DNA of 64,000 bases. It comes from Rhinopomastus cyanomelas. Taxonomy: Eukaryota > Chordata > Aves > Bucerotiformes > Rhinopomastidae. The position numbers and the translations under genes were made by a program. Under the pieces are notes generated by a model. It was not told the DNA's origin, did no database searches, and saw only the letters and a program-made list of their open reading frames with translations. The DNA is taken from positions 1 to 64,000 of the forward strand of contig VXBP01003497.1 of the NCBI GenBank assembly GCA_013400115.1. Direction: 5' to 3'. How positions within the stretch are numbered: position 1 is the first letter of the stretch; every line of letters starts with the position of its first letter. Below, in pieces: positions 11,601-21,728 of this stretch.

Positions 11601-12829
11601 TGAAGTGGAAGCTGCTGATGTTGGTAAGCAGTATGTACAAGAAACATAAAGATATACAAGAGGACTGACTTAGAACAGTGGATAAACCTGCTCTGTATCT
11701 GACAGAGATGAGGGTAAGCAATACTTGCTCTCCCTACCATGTGCCACTGCTTCTGCTGGTGCAGAAATTAAAAATACTTCACCAATAGCTTATGATATCC
11801 CAGAGACACCTTGGCTTTATTTCTTTAAAGAAATACAGCCTCATCAAATAAAATCACACAAGACTTACAACTTGAGGGTTTTACTGAATTGTTGAGGCCC
11901 TTTCCATATTCCTTACCCAATGTTGCAGCTTGCCGTAAGACAAAAATAGCTTTTATCCCTAATTTTCTCTTTCACTGTAGAAGTGTTCGTGTTACTAATT
12001 TTATTAATGATGAGAATAATCATTTTCATTTCTGTAGAACTCAAGAACTTAAATCAAGGGTCTTGCTCTATCATTTCAGAATCTATGGCTACTTGCCTAG
12101 TTTTATTTCAACAGTTAAACTAATTCTTTTGAAAACTCATGTCAGTGACCCATGAGTATATATTGCGTCCCCCTAGATCAGACGTAATTTCTTTCAGTTC
12201 TTCAGGGGATTTGGAAACTGATATCTGTTTTTTTGTCACAGGGAGGGATATGTTTTGCATATCTCTAGTCTCTTGACAGAAGTGGCTCTTAGCAACAGGC
12301 AATTTCCCTGTGCAACACTCTTGGAGTAAATCTCATCTCCCTGTGCGTTCTCAGAATTTCTGCTTAAACGGGCTCAAAACCAGCATCAAAGCAAAGCTTG
12401 GCATACACATTCACAAGAGATGAAACAGTGAAGACTTCCACACAGGTGTCTTTGAAGGCTACGTCACCATTTTTGCTTATCAGTTCTGACTTACTCTTCA
12501 AGAATGCAGAACTTCTTCCCCTGTTTTTAAGGAAATTATTTCCTGAAGGTTGCATTTTGAATATCATGGTAAAAGATGTAAAAGAGGGTTAGCAAACATA
12601 GATGCTATCAGAAAAGACAGAAAAGTTTATTTTTCTAGACATCTGAAAGGGGAAGTAAAAGCACCTACCTGACTACCAACAAAGCAATGAGAATTTAATT
12701 AAGTGGAAAATATGGGAATTAAAATGGACGAACTATAATGTGGGTAGGAAGTTTGTTAGAGGAGAGATGGCAAAAGGAAAAGTAAAAGAGGGAAAATATC
12801 TGTCTTACTGGAGTTCTTGTTGAGTATTG
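8679..12829. other. Non-coding or intronic DNA with one old repeat
   Basis: Mostly unremarkable AT-rich sequence, possibly intronic if the candidate gene at 6.5-8.7 kb is real. Protein-like minus-strand frames occur around 9.3, 10.0 and 12.2-12.5 kb, but none has a convincing pair of splice sites in a compatible phase. One old SINE/LINE tail is noted at 9835-9925. Confidence 0.5.
9835..9925 (+). repeat. Probable ancient MIR/L2-type SINE or LINE tail
   Basis: The phrases TTAGGACAAGGACTGTTTTA and TGTGTACAATACCAGCCTTC follow the pattern of the 3' tail shared by old amniote SINEs and LINEs (CTTTGGGGCAGGGACTGT, then TTTGTACAGCGCCTAGCAC). Divergence is high, so the family assignment is tentative. 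Confidence 0.45.
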
Positions 12830-13530
12830 TTCCAGATCAACAATGTTTAATATTTTCAGTAATGATCTTGGCTCCAAAAATAGAAGTGTACTGATGAAAC
12901 TCCTCTGGGTGCTAGTGATCAAAATCTATAAAATAAAAAATATAAAAGAAAGTAAGAGACAAGGAATCAAACAGATAAAAAGGAGCTGAAATGGAATGAA
13001 GTTCCATTAAATGGTACATAAATTTGTTCATATGAGAACTCAGAACTTAAAAATCAGGAGCTCATCCATGGAAAATGACTGAGGACAATGACCAGACCAC
13101 AGTGTAACAGTGGATCTGTAACTGGTGACTGTTGTTAGTGAAACATAGTTGCTCAGAAAAACAACTAACGAATACATACTGCTAGATCTTGTTCATTTGC
13201 AGTGTCCCAAAATCCCAACTCTCAGTTGCATATAGTTACCCAGAAAGGCAATCAAGCTGCCAAAGGTGCAGAAGGAAGGAAATGGTGAGACTTAGGGATT
13301 AATCAACATGGCCAGAGAAGATCTTTGAGCTCAGCCTGGGCTGAGAACAGCTGTGAATAAATCACTGAGGACAGAAAACAAATTACCTGTGCAGAGGACA
13401 AAGCTAGTACAGAACAAAATTGGTTTAAAGTGGACATAAGTTTGGCTGGAAATTCTAAGAATGTTTATAATAGAGTACTGAATAGCCTTTTAGAAGGAGT
13501 ATCAAGGGTAAGTAAAAACGAATGTGAAAA
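12830..13530 (+). mobile_element. Ancient, heavily decayed CR1/L3-like LINE
   Basis: Short stretches still read as CR1-type ORF2. TTTAATATTTTCAGTAATGA resembles the FNIFINDL segment just before the RT catalytic box, and GTGTACTGATGAAACT follows it. Further on, AAGTGGACATAAGTTTGGCT and TGAATAGCCTTTTAGAAGGA resemble the 3' coding end of old CR1/L3 copies in turtles and crocodilians. The frames are destroyed. This layer is much older than the copies at 20 or 25 kb. Confidence 0.5.
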
Positions 13531-15399
13531 GGGTTCGTTATATATCTACAAATAGCTCTTGTGGTGCAATTGGTGAGGTTGTTGGGACTCAGTCACCCAG
13601 AATCTATCTTCTAGGTCTGTCATTCTACAAACGTTTCCCTTTTCCTAACACTACCACCTAGATGTAGCCTTTAAATGTTCCCCACACTACCTAAGCATAA
13701 TTGGTACCAACACAGGTCATGACTTTGACTTGTCCAGAAACATATCCAAATATCCAGTGAGAACTGCTCTTTACTAAATCTGTTGTTGCAAAATTGTTGG
13801 TCTTTGGCCTCTACTTCTACCACGTGGTTTGTATTAAAGCCATAAAACCTTTTTCTGATAGCCTTGCCTTCGTAAGACTGATTAAGTTTCATTTGCAGAT
13901 CCTACAATTCAAGGAAGTGTGATGTCTATTCCCACATTAAGAATTGTTTCTTTCTTTCTGGTCACTCTGGTAATTACCGTGTCTCTATAATAGCAGCCTC
14001 CAATTATTTAGAAACAGAAAATCTTTTTCATTCTTTCCTTTTCTTAGACTGTTGAAGAGGATAATTTATTTGTTTATGTCTGTGTGTATAGGATGAGTGA
14101 GGGCCGCTTGTATATGTACAAGTAAGAGACTAAAGGAAAACAAAATAATTTAAAATTAATGCTATACTTGGACATGAAAACTTTGACTTGTGACTAATTT
14201 TGTTTACAAGAACAGCCTCAAAATTACCATCTCATTTGAGCTCACACATTGGCAAGTCTCTACATCTAAAGAGTTTTGTAGACAGCCATCATGAGAGGTC
14301 AATGTGCTCAAATTAATCTCTCAATATTTGCTTCTTTCATGCAGTAAGCTTTCAGTTTCTCAGATGTGAAACAGTTTGGGCATATTCTTTTAAAGCAGTG
14401 AGATTTTAAAGCTTTTTAAATATTGCATGGATACTAAGAATGAACTGGACAGCAGAGTCTAACTTCCTGTGTGATTTCTTCATACACAAGTCCAGGTTCA
14501 CCTACAGGGAACTTACTAACAGATATTCCATCTTGAGATTCCTGCTAATAGGTGGAAGAATCAGGAAAAAGAACAGGTACTCAGAAGCATCAAATAAATA
14601 CTTATTTGCAAATTTGAAAACAGGTCCCTTCCAACCCCTAACATCCTATGATCCCATGATCCTAATTATTAACTAGAAACTAGTTTTCCAGAGTAGTTCT
14701 GGAAGCATTTTCTGTTACCTGGGAACTGACAAAGCAAAACAGACTCCTGAAGCACCTTAGAAACATATTTTTTTCCTTCTGATCTGTGTAGATCATGGGG
14801 CTTCTCCTGACTGCTTATTAGAGGTGAGAAGAATTTGGATTAGACCCTTAAAAGAACGTAGAGGGAGAACATCATTATGAAGAGAGTATAAATCGGCCAG
14901 TTCTCCAAGAAGGCTTTGCCCAGACTTTCACCTCTATTGTTCTCTCAAAGACAGAAAGGTTTCAAAACTCAAATAAACTAGGTTTTGATGGAGAGATAAA
15001 AATAAAATAGAGGAACCTAGGCATGACCGTGTGGAAAAGACTATAAATAGGTAGATATATAGACGTTTTATATGTCTAGAAACAAAGTAGAAAGCAGTTA
15101 CCATGGCTCTGAAGATCAACTAGCAAAAGTAATCGGAACTACTGACAAGTATTTATTAATGTTCAAAGAAACAAAAGGCCTGTCACAAAGTTCCAGTGGA
15201 CCCCCACAGTGCTCAGATATGGAAGGCATGCCCAGAGAACACAGAGCAACTCTAGAGGTGGTAGAGACTTCTGCTTCAGCAGTGCTCACTGCAGAAGTAA
15301 TGTGGGATATTTAATATTGAAAAGATGATTCTTTATGGGGGACTGGAGGGATGCTTGAGCTAAAAACAATGAACAGTCACCATCAGGACCTGAGCTTAT
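13531..15399. other. Non-coding DNA, one tiny CR1 tail
   Basis: AT-rich DNA with no recognised gene. It contains the isolated CR1 tail at 14622-14664. Confidence 0.5.
14622..14664 (+). mobile_element. CR1 LINE, 3' tail only
   Basis: CAGGTCCCTTCCAACCCCTA is followed by ATCCTATGATCCCATGATCC, the terminal 40-odd bases of a plus-strand CR1. This is an extreme 5' truncation. Confidence 0.8.
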
Positions 15400-15660
15400 C
15401 TTCTTATGCGATACAAAGAAAGTCAAGGATGAAATAGCCAAATTGCTGATCATGGCTTGCATGAGGACTCAGGGGTGACGTTAACATGTCTATTTTAAAA
15501 ACATCTCCCAGGAAGTCATAGAGTAAATTCATAGAAACTCTAATAAAGAAAGGAATTAGGGGACATGTGGTATATCTGATTTAACTGTCCAGAGTCAGCA
15601 TGGGGTTTTTTCTGAAGAAGTCAGTATGATTTTTTTGTAGCATTGCACCATTAAATCACA
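15400..15660 (+). mobile_element. Ancient CR1/L3-like relic, RT N-terminal region
   Basis: TCCAGAGTCAGCATGGGGTT followed by CTGAAGAAGTCAGTATGA mirrors the CR1 RT segment encoding NSQHGFxKxKSC. The upstream bases resemble the part before it. It is strongly decayed, and the assignment rests on these short matches. Confidence 0.45.
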
Positions 15661-16991
15661 TAAATTTTCACCATTCAGCCCTTTAATTCACACTAGTTTC
15701 CTTAAGGCCTTCAATGTACTAGGTACTGTAGGGTTCAACCTTGTTTATTCTCTTGTTTTTGCTTCTCTGTGGTGGATGACACAAGTGTTTTTCATTGTTT
15801 TGCAACTTTTATTTTGCAGTTTTAGTTTAATCTGTAAATTGTTGATTGTCTTAATTAGACATTTCCAGGTATTTTAATACTAGAAATGATTGCATTCCTA
15901 ATCCAGCACCGAGCTTAAATAAAAGTAGCTCTGCTGGATCATCTAGAGTTCCACAATATTTCTCAGTATAAGAAGCAGGGTAGATATTACCATGTGGTGA
16001 CACATCCCCTTATCTTCCAGTAGCGTGTGGCTTTGGGATTTCACGGGTGATACTGTTGCACAATACAGTGTATGAGGGTAGAGACCATAAATCAGAGATG
16101 TAGTTCTCTAGAATTCCTGACATGCCAGAAAAGCGTTGTTCTCCTGTTTCAGCAGCTGGCTGCTGTGTGAAAGTCAGAGACATGGCTTTAAGACATATAA
16201 GAGGTAAAAACCATTAAAAAACCGACTGACATAGATTGGGGGAAGAAAAGATAACTATATTTTCATTGTGGCGGGGGTATTTTGCCCTGACCTGAAAATC
16301 AAGGTATATGAGTTTATAAATACATGCTATGATATTAAGGTTTTGGGGGTTTAAAATATGCTGTTTATATGATAAATTCTTTGTGCTTTACCTTTTTTTT
16401 AACCTTAAATACACAAAGGAAATACAGTTCTTAAGCTAATGTAAACAATCACATTCAAATTTGATGGCGATTAGCTAACTAATACTACATGAATACTGGG
16501 CTCAGGTTCTTTCTAATTACAAGATGGACAACTCCACAGGAATATATTAACTAGAAACACAGGAAAACCTTTACCTTCAACACTGAAAAAGAAGAGAATT
16601 TGAGATCTCTACAGAAAAACCTGGAGGAAATGGAGTTTGGTGAATGTAAAAATATAATTCATTAAAAGCTTGGAAAAAGTTCAGGAAACATAAACAGTCG
16701 GTCCTGATTACAGTAAAAGAATCCATCAAAAAAGTTATCATTCTTCCATCCTACGGTGAGACACCCTAAGAAATCAGAATGGAATATGTCCCAATAAGCA
16801 TAATTAAAACCAATAATGTAAGAGTTATGTGCAAGATTTATTATGTAATATTTATTTATGCCAAGGACATGATTTCTCATTCTACTAACAAATCATAGTT
16901 TAAGAAAATATTTCACCACCCTCTTCCCTCTGCAGACAAGTCCCAAGCTCCCTGCAGTAAAGGGTTAGTCAGAGTTAGTTCCCCCTCAATT
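15661..16991. other. Non-coding DNA, nothing recognised
   Basis: AT-rich sequence. A minus-strand open frame at 16662-16880 is not supported as an exon. Confidence 0.5.
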
Positions 16992-17346
16992 GCTCACCTC
17001 CATCCCAGGAAAGGTGATGGAACAGTTTGTACTGGAGGCTGTTTCCGGGCACATCAGGGACAGGAGGGTCATTAGGGACAGTCAGCATGGCTTCACAAAG
17101 GGAAAGTCATGCTTGACCAACCTTATAGCCTTTTATGAGGGTGTAACCAGGTGGATGGATGAGGGCAGAGCCGTGGATGTCATCTATCTTGACTTAAGAA
17201 AGGCATTTGACACGGTCTCTCACAGCATCCTTGCAGACAAACTGAGGCAGTGTGGCCTAGATTTTCGGGTAGTGAGGTGGATTGTAAACTGGCTACAGGG
17301 TAGAAGTCAGAGAGTGGTGGTCAATGGGACAGAGTCTAGTTGGAGG
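16992..17346 (+). mobile_element. CR1 LINE RT fragment cut off at an assembly N
   Basis: This is a plus-strand CR1 ORF2 fragment covering the RT fingers/palm. It is open from the conserved LTSIPGKVMEQFV through GFTKGKSCLTNLIAF and motif A (YLDLRKAFD) to GTESSW, where a single N interrupts it. Beyond the N the sequence is not CR1, so the 3' half, including motifs B and C, is missing. Its last 186 bases differ from the copy at 20551-20736 at only three positions, while the preceding 167 bases differ at about 16. That step is odd, and I discuss it as a finding. Confidence 0.93.
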
Positions 17347-17347
17347 N
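17347..17347. other. Single-N assembly join
   Basis: One ambiguous base separates CR1 RT sequence from unrelated DNA. It probably represents a collapsed or unresolved repeat rather than one unknown base. Confidence 0.8.
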
Positions 17348-18857
17348 ATGCTCACAGCAATCGGTTAAACTTGATTAGTACTAGAAAGACTCAAAGTATA
17401 AAAGACATTTCTCATCTCAACTGACAGCTAGATGCATCTTCACTTCTAGGAGGTTGCTGTGAACAGCACCTGGCCCCATGCCTCTACCTCTAAAAAGTTT
17501 GCTCACACTCTTACCATTGCAGCAACTCTGACCCAATGGAGGGTCAGAGTCTGTCTGTCCAGATGAATGGACAGCTCTTGATAACCTTATCTTCACCCCA
17601 CATTTCTGCACCAATTGTGCTGGAGAGGAGTGGAAAATATAGTTCTTTTCCTAGGTCGTAGGACTTAACCCATCACAATGTCCTATACAGGGTCTGCAGA
17701 AACACTGAGCAGCCTCCTGACCTTATTCTTCCAAAACATCAGAGAGGCAGCTCTCTCCAACACAGCATCCAAGTGCCTCTTAAAAGCATGGCTATTATGA
17801 CTTATGATTTTGGACTAGGCACATTTCTATACTAGTTACCAAGGAAAGATTTTGGTGCAAATTAAAATTTCAATTAAAATAGAAAACTTAATTTTGAGTA
17901 GAAAATGAACCTTGTTTTAGTCCTGGAAATATTCATGTGTACTGGCTTTTTCTTCGCTGCCTTTAAAAAGAAAAAAATCCCTTTGCATATCTGTGCACAC
18001 AAAGTGGTCACTTAAGTGCAGAAGGCAGATGACGAACAATTTGCTTAATTTATACATCCTCGTGTGCCTGGTTAGCTGCTGTGAAATATAATTTGCTTTT
18101 AGTAGGAAGCCACAGGTATCAAACTGATTGGTACAGTGTCTTTATGACAAATCACTGCAAGTTGGGGAACACTTTTTATTTCACAGCAAGTTTGTCTTTG
18201 AATTTGAGTAACTGATGCATTGTGGCTAGAGGAAGTGAACTTTTGATTTCAGCCATCTTTCCCGAGGTACAGGCAGATGAGCATACAGATAAAGCAGAGG
18301 AAGTAAGGGAAAAGATGTGATTGCAAGATGCTGCAGGCTGCTTTCTAGCCAGCAGCAAGCTCTGTCTTAATTCTGCTGAAGTGGCAAAGGATGTCACAGC
18401 AGATGTCTCCTAGTGAGGAGAGCAAGTGGCCAGTTTGGCTACAGCATCACTGCTGTCAAGACTTGGTTAGGCACTCTTTCGTCACTTCAAGATTTGTAAA
18501 GTATCCTTTTCAGCCCTGAACTTCCACCATCATCACCCAAAGATGGATTTTCAAAGGCCCCTGGATCTCTGCTGTGAAGGCGGTGCAGACAGACAAGATA
18601 AAGAAGAAAGGGAAAATAGTGCTGATTTGGGGGTACTCTCCAAGGAGTCTGGATGGGTAGGGGTGGATTTTCCTTATGTGGGAAAGTGCTTTGGCAAGAA
18701 AAGAAGCTACTTGTGATAGTAGCTCTTGGGAGAGCACTGACGCTGCTACCAGGAGTTTCTGTTCTAGCACCCTCAGTCACTTTCTTTCTCTCATTAACAT
18801 GCATGATTGAAGAATGCCCAAGAGATGTTTTATCAAAATGACTGTGACAGTCATTTG
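17348..18857. other. Non-coding DNA, nothing recognised
   Basis: No repeat or exon recognised. The open minus-strand frames around 18.5-18.9 kb look like chance. Confidence 0.5.
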
Positions 18858-19483
18858 TCATTTGGGGGAAGAGAGTCTGGAAAGCGGTCTGGCTGAAAGG
18901 GATATGGGAGTATTGATTGACAATAGCCATCAGCATCCTGGCTTGTACCAGAAATAGTGTGGCCAGCAAGAATTGGTGAGGTCACGCTTCAAGTATTTGG
19001 TTCAGTCTGAGCACCTAAGTACAAGAAAGACATTGAAGTGCTGGAGTGGGTCTAAAGAAGCAAGGGCAGCAAGGTTGGTGGAAGGTCAGGAAAACAAACC
19101 TTTTGAGGATTGCCTGAGGCAGCTGAGGTGGTTTGGCCTGAATGGATTTTTGTCTATAACTACCTGAAAGGAGGTTATAGAGAGGTGGGTGTTGGTCTCT
19201 TCTCACAAGTGAGAAGTGAGAAGAAATAGAACAAGAGGAAATGGCCTGAAGTTGTGCCAGAGGAAGCTAAGGTGAAGTATTATGAAAAACTTACTAATTG
19301 AAGGAGTTAACAGGCAGTGGAAGAGGCTACCCAGAGAGATGGCTGGATCCTTGCATGTTTTTAAAAGTCATGTAGATATGGAGCTTAGAGGCATGGTTTA
19401 GTAGTGATCTTGATAGAGCTAGGTTAATGGTTAGAGGTGATGATCCTAAAGGTCTTTTCCAACCTAATTTATTCTATGAAATT
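18858..19483 (+). mobile_element. CR1 LINE 3' fragment of an older subfamily
   Basis: Plus-strand decayed CR1. The RT C-terminal phrases LAERDMGVLIDN, VRSRFKYLVQ and YNYLKGGYREVGVGLFSQ-like text appear across frameshifts. The 3' UTR ends TAAAGGTCTTTTCCAACCTA with a TTCTATGA tail. The ending matches the 58.4 kb and 50.1 kb fragments and differs from the 20.3 kb type. There are several indels and no usable frame. Confidence 0.85.
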
Positions 19484-20346
19484 AGAGCAATCAACAAACC
19501 TCACATCCAGGACAGGGGTGGTGAAGGAAGGGAAAGATTCAAAGAATAGTTATGTGGGGTTTTTTGATTCCCTGTGATTATCTTGCATCTATGGAAGACT
19601 TCAGAAGACTGATTTAGAGCAACTGGACACTTTTCCCAGACTCCTAATCTAGTAATTCTTCTCTATATTCTGTGCTGATTTGTACCTAAGCACAAGAAGT
19701 TTCTCCTCAATGAAGGAGAGGGACAGGGAGACGGAGAGGGCATCTGCAAAGCTAAAAGCTCTAACAGCTTGGATGATGCAGAAATTCAATGCTTGGTTCT
19801 GTCTTTTAATAAATACACAATACTGTGAGGATATTGGCTCTCCTTCCTGAGGAAATCCAGCATGCTCATAACAATTCCTGTACATGCCAGGCAGACATAA
19901 AAAAGCAAATGGAATATCCTTTCTATACATGTAGAGAGGACAAAAATTAATCCTTGAAACCGGATCCTTTAATGATAGATGTAATTTTCAATTTCAGTAT
20001 TTTTTGGGTGGTAATAATGGATTTCTACTATGCAGAAGTGTCTGCTTTCAGAAAATTTCCATTTTGTTATAAATCTGAAAGTGGTTCAAAACCAGAGAAG
20101 GTTCTGGCCATGTTATAAATTCTCTGTTGTTTTAATATTTGTCTATTTTTACGGAAAACCTAAGTGATCAGTAAGTCTTCCATCTTTAATGCTACAATAC
20201 TTTTTACAAAGACACTTCTTATAAAGTGATAAAACTATCTCAGTCATTCTGCAGAATTAAATGCTTTTGGTTTGGTATGACAACAAATCATTTGTGGCAT
20301 CCAAGTATGAAGTGATATTATTATCTCGTATCTTCAACCAACTCTA
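19484..20346. other. Non-coding spacer
   Basis: AT-rich sequence between CR1 copies. Nothing recognised. Confidence 0.5.
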
Positions 20347-21728
20347 TAGGAGGAAGACCCAGGTAACTATAGACTGGTCAGCCTCACCTCCATCCGAGGA
20401 ACAGTGATGGAACAATTTGTTCTAGAGGCTGTCTCCAGGCACATCAAGGCCAGGAGGGTCATTAGGGACAGCCAGCATGGCTTCACCAAGGGAAAGTCAT
20501 GCTTGACCAACCTGATAGCCTTTGATGAGGGCATAACCAGGTGGATGGATGAGGGCAGAGCAGTGGATGTCATCTATCTTGACTTAAGAAAGGCATTTGA
20601 CACGGTCTCTCACAGCATCCTTGCAGACAAACTGAGGCAGTGTGGCCTAGATTTTCGGGTAGCGAGGTGGATTGTGAACTGGCTACAGGGTAGAAGTCAG
20701 AGAGTGGTGGTCAATGGGACAGAGTCTAGTTGGAGGCCTGTATCTAGTGGAGTGCCCCAGGGATCGGTGCTGGGACCGGTCCTGTTCAATCTATTCATTG
20801 ATGACTTGGATGAGGGATTGGCATGCACTGTCAGCAAGTTTGCTGATGACACAAAGCTGGGTGGTGTCGCCGACACCCCCGCAGACTGTGCTGCCATTCA
20901 GCGAGATCTGGACAGGCTGGAGAACTGGGCAGAGAAAAATCTAATGAGCTATAACAAGAGTAAGTGCAGAGTCTTGCATCTGGGCAAGAACAACCCTAGG
21001 TACCAGTATAGGCTGGGGACTGACCTGTTGGAGTGTAGTGTAGGGGAAAGGGACTTGGGGGTCCTGGTGGACAACAAGATGACTATGAGCCAGCAATGTG
21101 CTCTTGTGGCCAAGAGGGCCAACAGCATCCTGGGGTGGATTAGAAGAGGGGTGGTTAGCAGATCAAGAGAGGTTCTTCTCCCCCTCTACTCTGCCCTGGT
21201 GAGACCACACCTGGAGTATTGTGTCCAGTTCTGGGCTCCTCAGTACAAGAGGGATGTGGAGCTGCTGGAGAGAGTTCAGCGTAGGGCAACAAAGATGATA
21301 AGAGAGGTGGAACACCTCCCTTATGAGGAGAGGTTGAGGGAGCTGGGTCTCTTTAGCTTGGAGAAGAGGAGACTGAGGGGTGACCTCATTAATGTCTACA
21401 AATATTTGAGGGGTGGGTGTCAGGAGGATGGAGCTGGACTATTCTTGGTGTCATGTAGTGATAGGATAAGGGGCAATGGTTGTAAGCTGGAACATAAGAG
21501 GTTCCACATCAACCTGAGAAGGAACTTCTTCACGGTGAGGGTGACGGAGCACTGGAACAGGCTGCCCAGGGGGGTTGTGGAGTCTCCTTCTCTGGAGATG
21601 TTCAAGACCCGACTGGACGGGTTCCTGTGTGACTTGGTTTAGGTGATCCTGCTGTTGCAGGCGGATTGGACTAGATGATCTTTCGAGGTCCCTTCCGATC
21701 CGTAATGATTCTATGATTTTATGATTCT
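20347..21728 (+). mobile_element. CR1 LINE, 1.4 kb 3' half, well preserved
   Basis: A plus-strand CR1 is 5'-truncated within the RT fingers (EDPGNYRLVSLTSI begins at 20353). It runs through an uninterrupted RT to a stop at 21640-21642, then a short 3' UTR with GTGATCCTGCTG and a terminal GATTCTATGATTTTATGATT. The sequence next to it shows no ORF1 or EN. Low decay marks it as one of the youngest copies here. Confidence 0.95.
20353..21642 (+). pseudogene. CR1 ORF2 reverse transcriptase, C-terminal 430 codons, open frame
   Basis: The frame is open from the truncation point. The first ATG (20404) would give 412 residues. In that numbering GFTKGKS lies at about 26-32, motif A (YLDLRKAFD, Asp60) at 58-66, motif B (SGVPQGSVLGP) at 114-124 and motif C (FADD) at 146-149. 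The thumb and C-terminal blocks follow: LVRPHLEYCVQFWAPQYK, YEERLRELGLFSLEKRR and HWNRLPRGVVESPSLEMFK. All palm catalytic Asp residues are present, unlike the copies at 2.4, 26.1 and 56.7 kb. It still lacks the endonuclease, the RT N-terminus, ORF1 and the element's promoter, so it is a fragment that cannot transpose by itself. No start context suggests translation. Confidence 0.9.

Noticed and set aside
12120..12567. Two protein-like minus-strand frames, one with an internal GTAAGT
   Set aside because: Acceptor and donor cannot be paired consistently with the frames, so chance is likely.
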